DNA of 64,000 nt, from positions 1 through 64,000 of the forward strand of contig WTFX01000008.1 of the NCBI GenBank assembly GCA_011523825.1, in the 5' to 3' direction. The position numbers were made by a program, and so were the translations under genes. Positions 40,554 to 50,176 of this stretch are shown here, one piece after another. The notes under the pieces were generated by a model. That model was not told where the DNA came from and made no database searches. It saw only the letters and a program-made list of their open reading frames with translations. The number at the start of each line of letters is the position of its first letter. The stretch's first letter is position 1. The DNA is from Microthrixaceae bacterium (GTDB lineage: Bacteria > Actinomycetota > Acidimicrobiia > Acidimicrobiales > Poriferisodalaceae).

Positions 40554-42815
40554 GTGGCTACTTCAGGATTCGCCGGGCGGCGGGAAGACGAGCCGCTGCT
40601 GCGCGGCCAGAGCACGTACATCGACGGGTTGGATGTCCCCGAGCTCGCGGGTGCAGCGCAAGCCGTGTTCATCCGTTCGGCGGAGGCCCACGCACGCCTT
40701 GCCTCGGTCGACGTCACCGAGGCCCGTCAGGCCGACGGCGTGATTGCTGTGTACCTCGGCCCCGAGGTGGACGGCTGGCCGTTCCCGCCTCGGCTGCCGT
40801 CGATGAACCGCGACCTGTGGCGACCGCTCATGGCCTACGACACCGTCCGCTTCGTCGGCGAGCCCATCGCCCTGGTGATCGCCGAAACGCGTGCCGCGGC
40901 AGTTGACGCTGCCGAGCTCGCGATCGTCGACTACGAGCCGCTGCCCCCGGTCGTTGACCTCGATGCCAGCCTCAACGGCGAAACGCTGCTGCACGAGCAC
41001 GCAGGCACCAATATCGCCCTGGCCTGGGAGCTCGACGAGGTTCCCGATGAGGTGTGGCAAGGCTGCGACGTGACCGTCGAGTTCGATCTCACCCATCCGC
41101 GGCTCGGACCACACCCGATCGAGCCGTTGGCTGGCGCTGCTGCCTGGGGTCCCGACGGGCGCTGCACTGCCTGGGTGTGCTCGCAGCGACCGGCTGGGGC
41201 AAAGCACGTCATCGAGACGTTGCTGGGCCTCGAACCGGGCACGGTTCGAGCCATCTCGCCCGATGTCGGCGGCGGATTCGGCGCCAAGGGCGGATGGGGC
41301 TGCTATCCCGAAGATGTCGCGGTGGCGTGGGCGGCCCGCGAGCTGGGCCGACCGATCCGATGGGCGCAGACCCGCTCGGAAGCGTCCCTCGCAATGGGTC
41401 ACGGGCGGGCATCTCGTCACCGGGTCCGCATCGGCGGCAACCGTGATGGCACGATCGTGGCCTACGCCGTCGATGCCCTCCAGGACAGCGGGGCCTACCC
41501 CGCAATGGGCACCAACGTCACCACCAACCTTCGCAACAGCGGCACCGGCGTCTACGACATCGCGCACGCCACGCTGCGCGGCACGTCGGTGGTCACCAAC
41601 ACCACGCCCACGGTGGCGTTCAGGGGCGCCGGCCGTCCCGAGGCGGCATGCTCCATCGAACGGGCGGTCGATCGATTCGCTGCAGCGATCGGCCGCGACC
41701 CGCTGGAGGTGCGCCTGGCCAATCTCGTGCCGGCAGACCGGTTCCCGTACCGCACCGCCGTGGGGGCCACCTACGACAGCGGCAACTATCCCGACGCCCT
41801 GGCCATGGCGGCGGATCTGGCTGACTACGAGGGGCTGCGGGCCGAGCAGGCCACCCGTCGCGCAAGCAGCGATGGCGACACCCTGCTCGGCATTGGCGTG
41901 AGCTGCACGACCGAGATCACCGGTGGCGGCGAGGGGGAGCGGGCGACAGCGCTGTTGCTCGAAGACGGCAGCATCGACGTGGTGGTGGGCACCTCACCTC
42001 ACGGTCAGGGGCACGAGACCACCTTCGCGCCGGTCGTGGCCGCCCAGCTCGGACTCGACGTCGACCAGATCATCATTTCCCACGACGACTCCGATCGTTC
42101 GCCCGTCGGCGGGGGGACCATCGGATCCCGCTCGGCGCAGCTCGGCGGTTCGGCCGCCCACGGCGCCGCGGTCGACTTGGTGGCAGCGGCCCGCGAACGT
42201 GCGGCTGAGCTGCTCGAAGCCGATCCCGGCGATGTCGTGCTCGACACCGGCCGCGGGCTGTTCCATGTGGTGGGCACGCCGGCCCGCTCGCTCAGCTGGG
42301 CTGACCTCGCCCAGCAAGGCGAGCTCAGCGTCGATCACCACTTCCGGCCCGAGGGCGGGGCTGGGTCGTTCTCGTTCGGCGCGTGCGTGGCCGCCGTAGA
42401 GGTCGACCCCGCGACCGGCGAGGTGCAGGTGCGGCGCTTGCTGAGCGTCGACGACGCAGGCGTGATCCTGCAGCCGGAGCTGGCGCATGGACAGGTGCAC
42501 GGCGGCCTCGCACTGGCGGTCGGCGCTGCGCTGTACGAGGAGATGTACTACGACGACGATGGCATCCCAATGACGGTCGGCCTGGCCGACTACGCCCTGC
42601 CGTCCGCCGCGGAGTTGCCGAACTTCGAAACCCATGAGACGGTGACACCCTCACCGCTCAATCCACTTGGCGTCAAAGGTCTTGGCGAGTCCGGGACGGT
42701 GGTGGCCACGCCAGCCCTCCACAGCGCCGTGCTCGATGCGCTGGCGCCGTTCGGCGTCGAGCATCTGGATCTGCCGCTGACACCCGAGAAGATCTGGCGC
42801 GCCCTGCAGACCTAG
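40554..42815 (+). CDS. Molybdenum hydroxylase large subunit (xanthine dehydrogenase family)
   Basis: The 753-aa protein binds the molybdopterin cofactor. Visible signatures are FVGEPIALVIAE, SPDVGGGFGAKGG, AFRGAGRPEA and the C-terminal LGVKGLGESGTV, whose Glu is the conserved catalytic base. It belongs to the aldehyde oxidase / CO dehydrogenase large-subunit superfamily. The [2Fe-2S] small subunit and FAD subunit genes that usually accompany it are absent here, so partners must be encoded elsewhere. GTG 40554 gives the start MATSGFAGRREDEPLLRG, with a leaderless-type -10. It is divergent from the selenoprotein gene. Confidence 0.9.
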   Translation: MATSGFAGRREDEPLLRGQSTYIDGLDVPELAGAAQAVFIRSAEAHARLASVDVTEARQADGVIAVYLGPEVDGWPFPPRLPSMNRDLWRPLMAYDTVRFVGEPIALVIAETRAAAVDAAELAIVDYEPLPPVVDLDASLNGETLLHEHAGTNIALAWELDEVPDEVWQGCDVTVEFDLTHPRLGPHPIEPLAGAAAWGPDGRCTAWVCSQRPAGAKHVIETLLGLEPGTVRAISPDVGGGFGAKGGWGCYPEDVAVAWAARELGRPIRWAQTRSEASLAMGHGRASRHRVRIGGNRDGTIVAYAVDALQDSGAYPAMGTNVTTNLRNSGTGVYDIAHATLRGTSVVTNTTPTVAFRGAGRPEAACSIERAVDRFAAAIGRDPLEVRLANLVPADRFPYRTAVGATYDSGNYPDALAMAADLADYEGLRAEQATRRASSDGDTLLGIGVSCTTEITGGGEGERATALLLEDGSIDVVVGTSPHGQGHETTFAPVVAAQLGLDVDQIIISHDDSDRSPVGGGTIGSRSAQLGGSAAHGAAVDLVAAARERAAELLEADPGDVVLDTGRGLFHVVGTPARSLSWADLAQQGELSVDHHFRPEGGAGSFSFGACVAAVEVDPATGEVQVRRLLSVDDAGVILQPELAHGQVHGGLALAVGAALYEEMYYDDDGIPMTVGLADYALPSAAELPNFETHETVTPSPLNPLGVKGLGESGTVVATPALHSAVLDALAPFGVEHLDLPLTPEKIWRALQT

Positions 42816-43855
42816 CGGTCGCTGGGATTGCCCAGCAACGCCTGAGCCTCTTCGACCACGCTGTTGACGACTTCGCCTGCGCTCGGCAGATCGCCCAGCA
42901 GGTTGAATCCGGCACCGGCATAGAGCGGCTGCATCTGGTCGTCATCGGCAGCCACCGAAGCCCGCTGCAGGTCGGCTCGCGCCGCGGCCTGCAAGAGACC
43001 GGGCAGCGGCCGCCCGCCGTGTTCCGCCCAATGATCCGTGAACTCAGATCGCAGGACTCTGGCCCACTGGCCGGTGAATCCGTCGGTGAGCACGGTCGTG
43101 CCCGTCCCGGAAGTGAGCCGTTCCTTCCACAACGAGCTGGCTTGCGACTCGGCGGTGGCCACGAACCGGGTGCCCATCAGCACGCCAGATGCACCAAGCA
43201 TGATCGCCGCCGCCAGGCCCCGCCCGTCCACGATCCCGCCGGCAGCGACCACTGGCACGCGATCGTGAATCGCTTCGATGACCTGCGGGACGAGCGTGAA
43301 CGTGCCGGTGCCGGCAGCCTCGCCAGCGGGCAGCTTGCGGCCGTGGCTGCGATGCCCGCCCGCCTCGAGACCCTGGGCGATCACCACGTCGCTGCCGCAA
43401 TCCACAGCGTCGCGAGCATCGGCAGTCGTGGCCACCATCGTGACGACCTTGGCGTCGATTCCGTGGAATCGGTCGACCAGCTCAGGCTCGGGTATGCCGA
43501 GGCCTGCCGAGAACACCGGTACGCGCTCGTCGATCATCACTTCCAGGGCGGCATCGACCAGGTCTGGCATCGGCGGGGGCGCCTCCAGCGTCGCAGGCAG
43601 CTCGAAGCGAGGACGCAGTTCGTTGAGGACGCGCTGCACCGATCGGACCAGGTCCGTGTGGTCGCTGACATCAGGGGGTGAGCGCACCTCGTCGTGGAGC
43701 CAGATGTTGACGCCGAAAGGCCGGTGGGTCAGTTCCCGCACCCGCCGAATTGCGTCCCGGACAGCATCGGGTCGCAGATTGAGCGCAGCCAGAATGCCGA
43801 GCCCGCCGGCGTTGCAGACGGCGGCCACCAGCTCAGGACCGGCCACCCCGCCCAT
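42812..43855 (-). CDS. Nitronate monooxygenase-family FMN oxidoreductase
   Basis: This 347-aa TIM-barrel protein has MGGVAGPELVAAVCNAGGLG, the segment VIAQGLEAGGHRSHG with the catalytic His, and VPVVAAGGIVDGRGLAAAIMLGA, diagnostic for the family, which oxidises nitronates or reduces enoyl substrates. The conserved N-terminus continues upstream of ATG 43855 in frame (SAIGITAPVLQSG) back to a TAG at 43937-43939, but no ATG, GTG or TTG lies in those 27 codons. The true start may be a rare codon, or the N-terminus is frameshifted (a GTG in the neighbouring frame is at 43935). Confidence 0.85.
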   Translation of the reverse strand: MGGVAGPELVAAVCNAGGLGILAALNLRPDAVRDAIRRVRELTHRPFGVNIWLHDEVRSPPDVSDHTDLVRSVQRVLNELRPRFELPATLEAPPPMPDLVDAALEVMIDERVPVFSAGLGIPEPELVDRFHGIDAKVVTMVATTADARDAVDCGSDVVIAQGLEAGGHRSHGRKLPAGEAAGTGTFTLVPQVIEAIHDRVPVVAAGGIVDGRGLAAAIMLGASGVLMGTRFVATAESQASSLWKERLTSGTGTTVLTDGFTGQWARVLRSEFTDHWAEHGGRPLPGLLQAAARADLQRASVAADDDQMQPLYAGAGFNLLGDLPSAGEVVNSVVEEAQALLGNPSDR

Positions 43856-43974
43856 TCCCGACTGCAGGACCGGGGCCGTGATTCCGATGGCGGAGCGCAG
43901 CCGCTGGGGATCGCCGGGAGTGGTGATTCCCGCACCCTAGACGTGTTGATCCGACAGTCTGAAGTGCGATGTGC

Positions 43975-45195
43975 TCAGTCGGCCTCGGCCGCGGCACCGA
44001 CATTCGGCGTGAAGCCTGACTTGGGCGTCCCGACACCCTTCAGTGCTGCGGCGGCTCGCTCGTTCTCGAAGATCTTCGCCAGGATCGCCTTGCCGGCTCG
44101 ATCGAAGTACTCCCGGTTCTCCATCACGAACTCGTTGGATTCCTGCATCGAAGCGAGCTGGCCGTTGACCGCAGGCATGACGTGGCGCGCCACGAGGTCC
44201 CAGCTGCGGAACATGGCCTCGGGCTCGGCCCAGTCGTTGACGAAGCCCATCATCACGCCGAACCCACCAGTGATCTCCTGCATCCGCAGGATGTTCTCGA
44301 TCAGGTCGTCGGGGGTGCCGATGACGCCGGCGGCTGCGTCGGGGTCGGCATAGAAGTCGATGGCGTCGGCGGTCGAGGCGAGGTGCTCGAGGCCTGGGCG
44401 CTGCAGAGTGTCGACGTTGTATTCGTTGTGCCAGCGCAGCAGGCCGTGCTCGACGTCTCGCCGGGCCTGATCGCGGGTGAGCGCTACGTGGAAGTTGAAC
44501 ATCACCCGCCAGTCGGCCCGGTCCACGACCCGGTCATGCTTGGTGGCGGCCTCCTCGGCAAAGCTCCACTGCAGCGGCAGTGACGCCAAGCCCTCGGTGG
44601 ACATGGAGCCGATCGAGAGCACGCCCATGCCGTGCTTGCCGGCCAATGTCATGCCCGACGGGCTGATCATCGACGCAGTCACCATCGGGATCTTGTGCTG
44701 GTAGGGCAGGATCTGCAGCTTCGCGTCATACAGCGAGAACCAGTCGCACTCGTAGGTGAAGCGCTCACCTCCCGCCAGCAGGCGCTGGATGACCGGGATC
44801 GCCTCGTCCTGGCGGTCGCGCAGCAGCATCGGGTCGATACCCAAGGTGTGGGCGTCGGAAGGCAACGCACCGGGCCCGGTGCCGAGCATCGCCCGCCCGA
44901 AGCTCATCTGGTCGAGCTGCACGATGCGCTGGGCGACGTTGAACGGGTGGTGATATGGGATCGAGGTCACCCCAGTGCCCAGCTTGATGCGGCCGGTGCG
45001 CACAGCAGCGGCGGCCAGGAACATCTCGGGTGAGCCGATGGTCTCCCAGCCCGTCGAGTGATGCTCGCCGCACCAGAACTCGTCGTAGCCCAGCCGGTCG
45101 AGGTGGCTGACGAGGTCGAGATCTCGCTGCAATTGCAGCGCAGGACTCTCGCCGGGCAAGTGGTGGGGCGCTAGGAACGCTGCGAACTTCACCAT
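43975..45195 (-). CDS. Luciferase-like (LLM) flavin-dependent oxidoreductase
   Basis: The 406-aa protein matches bacterial-luciferase-type monooxygenases: LDRLGYDEFWCGEHHSTGWE, IKLGTGVTSIPYHHPFNVA and MSFGRAMLGTGPGALPSDA. Its C-terminal region is longer than in the F420 enzymes at 36305 and 52602. FMNH2-dependent monooxygenation or F420 chemistry are both possible. It lies in a run of minus-strand oxidoreductase genes. Confidence 0.87.
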   Translation of the reverse strand: MVKFAAFLAPHHLPGESPALQLQRDLDLVSHLDRLGYDEFWCGEHHSTGWETIGSPEMFLAAAAVRTGRIKLGTGVTSIPYHHPFNVAQRIVQLDQMSFGRAMLGTGPGALPSDAHTLGIDPMLLRDRQDEAIPVIQRLLAGGERFTYECDWFSLYDAKLQILPYQHKIPMVTASMISPSGMTLAGKHGMGVLSIGSMSTEGLASLPLQWSFAEEAATKHDRVVDRADWRVMFNFHVALTRDQARRDVEHGLLRWHNEYNVDTLQRPGLEHLASTADAIDFYADPDAAAGVIGTPDDLIENILRMQEITGGFGVMMGFVNDWAEPEAMFRSWDLVARHVMPAVNGQLASMQESNEFVMENREYFDRAGKAILAKIFENERAAAALKGVGTPKSGFTPNVGAAAEAD

Positions 45196-45240
45196 CGGGA
45201 CCCTACCGAAGCCCGGCTGCCGCCCGATGAGCGACGAGTG

Positions 45241-45984
45241 CTAGCTGATACTGCGTCCCCCGTCGACGTCGAGGCAGACGCCGGTGAGGAAGCCGGCCTC
45301 GTCGGAGGCCAAGTACATCACTGCGTTGGCGACGTCGGTCGGGTCTGACATGCGGCCCATCGGGATGCCCTCGATGACTGCTTCCCGCATCTCGTCAGAC
45401 ATCTTGTCCAAGCCGGTCGCCCGCTCGAAGAAGCGGGTCTCCGAGGCCACCGGCGCGACGCAGTTGATGCGGATGTCGGGCGCGAACTCCTCGGCCAGGC
45501 CCCTCGTCAGCATGATCGTCGCCGCCTTCGACGTGTTGTACGGCGTCAGGCCTGGCCGGGGCCGCTTGCCGCCGATCGACGCCGTGCTCACGATCGAGCT
45601 GCCAGGCGGCATGTGCGGGGTGAAGTGCTTGGCGGCGAAATCAACGCTGCGGGTGTTGACCGCCCACATGAGGTCGAATTCCTCAGTGGGGATGTCCCGC
45701 GTGGGTCCCATCCGGTGGGCGAAACCTGCGTTGGCGGCGACGATGTCGATGCCGCCCCAGGTGTCCGCCATCAACTGGGCCAGTTCGACGTGGGCACCCT
45801 CGTCGGTCACGTCGAGCCGGAATGTGCGAGCCCCGTCGAGGTCTGCGGCGACAGCTTCGGCACCCTCGATGTCGACATCGGTCACCATGACCCGGGCGCC
45901 ACGCTCTGCGAAGCCTTCGCTGATCGCCTTGCCGAAGCCGGATGCGCCGCCGGTCACGATCACCCGCTTGCCATCAAACCTCAT
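45241..45984 (-). CDS. Short-chain dehydrogenase
   Basis: This 247-aa classical SDR shows VIVTGGASGFGKAISEGF, AANAGFAHR, the active-site YNTSK with STASIGGK upstream, and a complete C-terminus (GVCLDVDGGRS). A strong Shine-Dalgarno (AGGAGGGAG) precedes the ATG. The substrate is unknown. Confidence 0.9.
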   Translation of the reverse strand: MRFDGKRVIVTGGASGFGKAISEGFAERGARVMVTDVDIEGAEAVAADLDGARTFRLDVTDEGAHVELAQLMADTWGGIDIVAANAGFAHRMGPTRDIPTEEFDLMWAVNTRSVDFAAKHFTPHMPPGSSIVSTASIGGKRPRPGLTPYNTSKAATIMLTRGLAEEFAPDIRINCVAPVASETRFFERATGLDKMSDEMREAVIEGIPMGRMSDPTDVANAVMYLASDEAGFLTGVCLDVDGGRSIS

Positions 45985-46052
45985 CGTCGCTCCCTCCTGC
46001 CGTGAGCGGATCGTAGGTCGGGCATCATGACCTGACTGTTACGCTGCAACGC

Positions 46053-46118
46053 AGAGGCCAGCCGCCCCGGAGTTGGCAGAGCAACCCGCTTGGGTAGCAA
46101 CCGGGGGGCTGGCCCTCT
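46053..46118. terminator. Long GC-rich hairpin, possible terminator
   Basis: Arms at 46053-46070 and 46101-46118 (around GGCCAGCC and GGCTGGCC) pair almost perfectly around a 30-nt loop. It lies after the stop of the CoA transferase gene and before the start of the SDR gene, both on the minus strand. There is no U tract, so it may be a rho-assisted terminator or another RNA structure. Confidence 0.45.
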
Positions 46119-46168
46119 CGCGACCGTAGCGATTGCTTGCCCTGATCCCGAGTGAATTTCGGTGTATG

Positions 46169-47356
46169 TCAGGGCACGCTGAGGATGTCTGAGTCGATGA
46201 GGCCGTTGATCGCCTCGCCGTCGTAGCCGACTTCAGCGAGAATCTCCCGGCCGTGTTTGCCGATCCTCGGCGCCGGCCGCCGGACGCTCGGCGGTGTCTC
46301 GGAGAACTGCTCGGGCGGCGGGATGGACCGGTACGGGCCCGCGACCGGATGCTCCTCGACCGGAAGCTGGGACACGAGCTCATCGAGCGTCGCCGCCTCG
46401 GTGGCCGGAATGCCGTGCGCTGCGCACAGGTCGAGCCATTCCGCAGTCGTGCGCTGGTCCAGCACTGACGCAACGTCGCGATACAGGCTGTCGCTGTGCG
46501 TGACGCGCTCGATGGGCGTCGCGAAGCGCTCGTCGGCGGCGAGATCGTGCCGTCCCCCCGCTTCGAACAGCGCGACGTAGTGTTCGTGGTCGTAGGGAAG
46601 GATGTTGATCCAGCCGTCGGCGGTCCGCTGGGGCTTGCGTTCGGGCGTGAGGATGCGGGCATACCCAGCGCTCGCCACGGGAGGCTCGGAGATGGCCCCC
46701 GCACCGTGCTCGGCGAGCACGAAGGCGCGCATCACATCGATCATCGGGATCTCGATGCACTGCCCTTGGCCGGTCAGAGCCCGGTGGTACAGAGCGGCGG
46801 TCACCGAGTTGGCAATCGTCAGGCCACAGAACTTGTCGGCGACGAGGCTGGGCAGCAGCATCGGCTCGGCGCCCATGCGCCTGAACAGGTCGCCGATGCC
46901 GCTGGCGGACTGGATGATGTCGTCGTACGCCGGAGCATTGGCTTGCTCGCTGGAGGATGGGTAGCCGTGTGCCCGGCAGAACACGATGTCGTCGCGAACT
47001 TCCCGCACCGCCTCGTAGCTCAGGCCGAGCCGACCCAGCGGTCCGGGCCGGAGGTTGGTGATCATCACGTCGCACGTCGCAGCGATGTCCAGGAACGCCT
47101 GCCGACCACGCGGATGCTTGAGATCGATGGCGATGCTGCGCTTGTTGCGTAGCAGGTTGAGTGCGACTCCGGAGAACTCCGGAGTCGGGCCGGCGCCCAT
47201 GCTGCGGTTGCGATCGCCTGATGCCGATTCGACGAAGATGACGTCGGCGCCCAGGTCTCCGAGCGTCCGGGTGGCAGCCGGTCCCATGAGCACCGACGAC
47301 AGGTCGACAACGCGCACTCCGTCCAGCGGCCCCACTGCGTTCCCGCTCTCGCTCAT
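46169..47356 (-). CDS. CaiB/BaiF-type (class III) CoA transferase
   Basis: The 395-aa protein moves CoA between organic acids. It has PLDGVRVVDLSSVLMGPAATR, LGADVIFVESASGDRNR, LNLLRNKRSIAIDLKHPRG and the catalytic Asp region (ApaYDDIIQSASG). Family members activate acids before beta-oxidation or other catabolism. GAGGGG precedes the ATG. The donor and acceptor are not evident. Confidence 0.92.
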   Translation of the reverse strand: MSESGNAVGPLDGVRVVDLSSVLMGPAATRTLGDLGADVIFVESASGDRNRSMGAGPTPEFSGVALNLLRNKRSIAIDLKHPRGRQAFLDIAATCDVMITNLRPGPLGRLGLSYEAVREVRDDIVFCRAHGYPSSSEQANAPAYDDIIQSASGIGDLFRRMGAEPMLLPSLVADKFCGLTIANSVTAALYHRALTGQGQCIEIPMIDVMRAFVLAEHGAGAISEPPVASAGYARILTPERKPQRTADGWINILPYDHEHYVALFEAGGRHDLAADERFATPIERVTHSDSLYRDVASVLDQRTTAEWLDLCAAHGIPATEAATLDELVSQLPVEEHPVAGPYRSIPPPEQFSETPPSVRRPAPRIGKHGREILAEVGYDGEAINGLIDSDILSVP

Positions 47357-47480
47357 CTCACCCCTCGGTGGCCGCCGAATTCACTGTTCGTTGGACGATA
47401 ACCAGAACGCCGTCGCTCCTCTCGGGACGAGGTGATCAGCCGCGGCTGACAGCTCGGATCATGCGACGCCAGCACGGATA

Positions 47481-47486
47481 TAGCTT
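47481..47486 (+). promoter_or_regulatory. -10 hexamer for a leaderless ATG start
   Basis: TAGCTT (TANNNT) is at -12 to -7 of the ATG at 47493. No Shine-Dalgarno precedes the ATG. Confidence 0.5.
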
Positions 47487-47492
47487 CGACGC

Positions 47493-48233
47493 ATGAGCGA
47501 TGGCCTGGACGGGCTCCGGCGTGACGTCGCGCTCGGGTGTCGAGTGATGGCGCATCGGGGCTTGGTCGAGAACATCCTGGGGCACATCAGCGTTCGCATT
47601 GAAGGCGGGCGGGCGCTGGTGCGGTGCCGCGGACCTCGCGAGCGCGGGCTTCAGTTCACCGCGCCAGACGATGTGCGCCTCGTCGACTTGGCATCTGGCG
47701 AGATCACCGATGATCCCGTCGGGGAGTACTCGGCGCCGAGCGAGCTGCCGATCCACACGGCGGTGCTCGCGGCCCATCCCGATGTTGAGTGCGTGGTGCA
47801 TGCTCACCCGCCCGATGTCGTGGTGGCCAGCCTGGCGGGGTTCGCTCTGGAGCCGATCTTCGGCGCCTATGACATCCCGGCCGCCCGTCTGGCTGCCGCC
47901 GGTATCCCAGTGCATCCACAGTCGGTGTTGATCCGCACGGCCGAACTGGCTGGGGAGATGGTCGCGTCGCTCGGCGAGGCTCAGGCGCTCGTTCTGAAGG
48001 GCCACGGTGTGGTGACGACCGGCGCAGATGTTGCCGACGCAGTGCTGAGAGCACTGCAGGTCGACACGCTGGCGCGAGTCCACTTGCGGGTGCGCTCGGC
48101 CGGTGCCATTCCCGAAGCCATACCGGATGCTGACGTGGCCGAGCTGCCGGACTTGGGAAGTGCGTTCAACCGTGAGACCCTGTGGAGACACCACCTGGCT
48201 GCTCTCGAACAGGACGGCCTGGGGCTGCAGTAG
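47493..48233 (+). CDS. Class II aldolase/adducin-family protein
   Basis: The 246-aa protein has the zinc-ligand motif VVHAHPPD, a third His in LKGHGVVTTG and the N-terminal HRGLVENILGHISVR. Members are fuculose-phosphate-type aldolases, decarboxylases or related lyases. It is followed 20 bp later by the Rieske dioxygenase genes, suggesting that it processes a product of the same catabolic path. Confidence 0.85.
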   Translation: MSDGLDGLRRDVALGCRVMAHRGLVENILGHISVRIEGGRALVRCRGPRERGLQFTAPDDVRLVDLASGEITDDPVGEYSAPSELPIHTAVLAAHPDVECVVHAHPPDVVVASLAGFALEPIFGAYDIPAARLAAAGIPVHPQSVLIRTAELAGEMVASLGEAQALVLKGHGVVTTGADVADAVLRALQVDTLARVHLRVRSAGAIPEAIPDADVAELPDLGSAFNRETLWRHHLAALEQDGLGLQ

Positions 48234-48253
48234 TGCGCGAGTGAGGATTCTCG

Positions 48254-49633
48254 ATGGAACCCGACGTCATTGACCAGGTCACGGCCTCGGTGCGACAGGG
48301 CCTCATTCCCGCCTACCTGTACAACGATGCCGACGTGTACGAGCTGGAGAGGAAGCGGCTGTTCGGGCGCGCCTGGACGTTCCTGGCCCACGAATCCGAG
48401 ATCGCCCGCCCCAACGACTACGTGGTGCGCAACATCGGGGACGATTCGTTCCTGGTGACCCGCGATGGCGACGGCGGGGTCCACGTCATGTTCAACATGT
48501 GCGTCCACCGCGGCATGCAGGTCTGCCGGGCCGAGCGCGGCAACGCCCGCACCTTCCGCTGCCCGTACCACGCCTGGACCTACCGCAACGACGGCCAGCT
48601 CGCCGGGCTGCCGTTCCACGTCGACGCCTATGGCGGCGAAGAGGGGTTCATCAAGGAAGGGCAGGCGCTGCTGCGGGCGCCATCCGTGGCGACCCGCAAC
48701 GGCATGATCTTCGCCAGCCTCGACCCCGACGCCCCCGACTTCGAGACGTGGCTCGGCGACTTCGCCTTCTACCTCGACTTCTACACAGGTCAGAGCGAAG
48801 CCGGCATGGAGTTCCGCGGGCCGCAGCGCTGGCGCGTCGAGGCCAATTGGAAGATCGGCGCCGAGAACTTCATGGGCGACAGCTACCACACGCCCCACAC
48901 CCACGCGAGCGTGGTTGACATCGAGCTGTTCGGCGAGCCCAAGCCGTACAAGCGCAAAGAGGGCGTCCTGTGGAACGCCGGGCCCGCAGGCGGCACCACC
49001 TACAAGCTGCCGCCCGGCAGCGACTTCAGGTCAGGATTGGCCTACGTTGGCTACCCCGACGAGATGATCGACGCCATGGAGGTCAAGCTGAGCGCGGCCC
49101 AGCGGGCACTGGCTGCAGAGCCCGGCTTCATGCCCTCGGCATCGACGCTGTTTCCCAACCTGAGCTTCGTGCACAACTGGCCCCAGACCGATGCCGACGG
49201 GCGGATCACGCCGTTCATCTCGGTGCGCCTGTGGCAGCCCGTCGGACCGGGAGAGACCGAGGTGTACTCCTGGTTTTGCGTCGCGGCGGACGCACCTGAC
49301 GACTACAAGGCCGCCTCATACAAGGCCTACCTGATGTGCTTCGGATCATCGGGCATGTTCGAACAGGACGATGTCGAGAACTGGGTGTCCATCACCACGA
49401 TGGCCAAGGGATCGATGGCCCGGAATCTGCTGCTCAACAATCGCATGGGCCTCACGCTCGACGGCGATCCGATCGTTGACCAGTTCGCAGACTTCGGCGG
49501 TCCGGGCACGGCGTATCAGGGCTTCGGTGAGCACAATCAGCGCCATTGGTTCTCGATGTGGGCCGACCTGGTGTCCCAGCCGGCGCCTGCTCGCGAGCCG
49601 ATCGCCTTCGGCATGGGGGAGACCCCCGCGTGA
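48254..49633 (+). CDS. Rieske ring-hydroxylating dioxygenase, alpha subunit
   Basis: The 459-aa catalytic subunit has the Rieske [2Fe-2S] site at Cys83-His85 and Cys103-His106 (CVHRG, CPYHAW), and the mononuclear iron site in NFMGDSYHTPHTH (Asp209, His212, His217; third ligand further on). It adds O2 to an aromatic or related ring to give a cis-diol. GAGGA precedes the ATG. Ferredoxin and reductase genes are not found here. It overlaps the beta subunit gene by four bases. Confidence 0.94.
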   Translation: MEPDVIDQVTASVRQGLIPAYLYNDADVYELERKRLFGRAWTFLAHESEIARPNDYVVRNIGDDSFLVTRDGDGGVHVMFNMCVHRGMQVCRAERGNARTFRCPYHAWTYRNDGQLAGLPFHVDAYGGEEGFIKEGQALLRAPSVATRNGMIFASLDPDAPDFETWLGDFAFYLDFYTGQSEAGMEFRGPQRWRVEANWKIGAENFMGDSYHTPHTHASVVDIELFGEPKPYKRKEGVLWNAGPAGGTTYKLPPGSDFRSGLAYVGYPDEMIDAMEVKLSAAQRALAAEPGFMPSASTLFPNLSFVHNWPQTDADGRITPFISVRLWQPVGPGETEVYSWFCVAADAPDDYKAASYKAYLMCFGSSGMFEQDDVENWVSITTMAKGSMARNLLLNNRMGLTLDGDPIVDQFADFGGPGTAYQGFGEHNQRHWFSMWADLVSQPAPAREPIAFGMGETPA

Positions 49634-50160
49634 GCACGGCGCGCTCGGGGGCGCCGCTTCCCTACAGCGACCCGCGGCACCAATCCGCCGAGCAGTTCCT
49701 GGTGGAGGAGGCCCACCTGCTCGACACCTCGGAGTTCGAGGCATGGCTCGGGCTGATGCATCCGCAGATCCGGTACCGGATGCCCGTGCGGGTGACGGCG
49801 GTCAAGGCCACCGACGAGGCCGACGTGCAGACCATGGACCACTTCGACGAGGACTGGTACTCGCTGTCCAAGCGGGTGCAGCGCTTCGGTACCGACTACG
49901 CCTGGACCGAGGACCCGCAGAGCCGGATCCGGCACCATGTCTCCAACGTAAGGACCTTCGAGGGCGTTGACGGCGAGCTGATCGTCGAGTCAGCCGTGCT
50001 GCTGTATCGCTCGCGGGGCGACCGCACGGCCCCCAGCCTGCTGTCAGCCGGTCGCACCGACGTACTGGTGCCGACTCCGGATGGGCTGCGTTTGCGAACC
50101 CGGGACATCGAGATCGACGAGTCGGTGCTGCGCACCCAGAACCTGGCGATCTTCCTGTGA
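49630..50160 (+). CDS. Ring-hydroxylating dioxygenase, beta subunit
   Basis: The 176-aa structural subunit has the cystatin/NTF2-like fold: FLVEEAHLLDTSEFEAWLGL, then QTMDHFDEDWYSLSKRVQRF and the strand-rich C-terminus RIRHHVSNVRTF. The GTG start overlaps the alpha-subunit stop (GTGA), giving equal amounts of both. It assembles with alpha into the a3b3 oxygenase. Confidence 0.92.
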   Translation: MSTARSGAPLPYSDPRHQSAEQFLVEEAHLLDTSEFEAWLGLMHPQIRYRMPVRVTAVKATDEADVQTMDHFDEDWYSLSKRVQRFGTDYAWTEDPQSRIRHHVSNVRTFEGVDGELIVESAVLLYRSRGDRTAPSLLSAGRTDVLVPTPDGLRLRTRDIEIDESVLRTQNLAIFL

Positions 50161-50176
50161 TTGCGGGCCTCCAACG

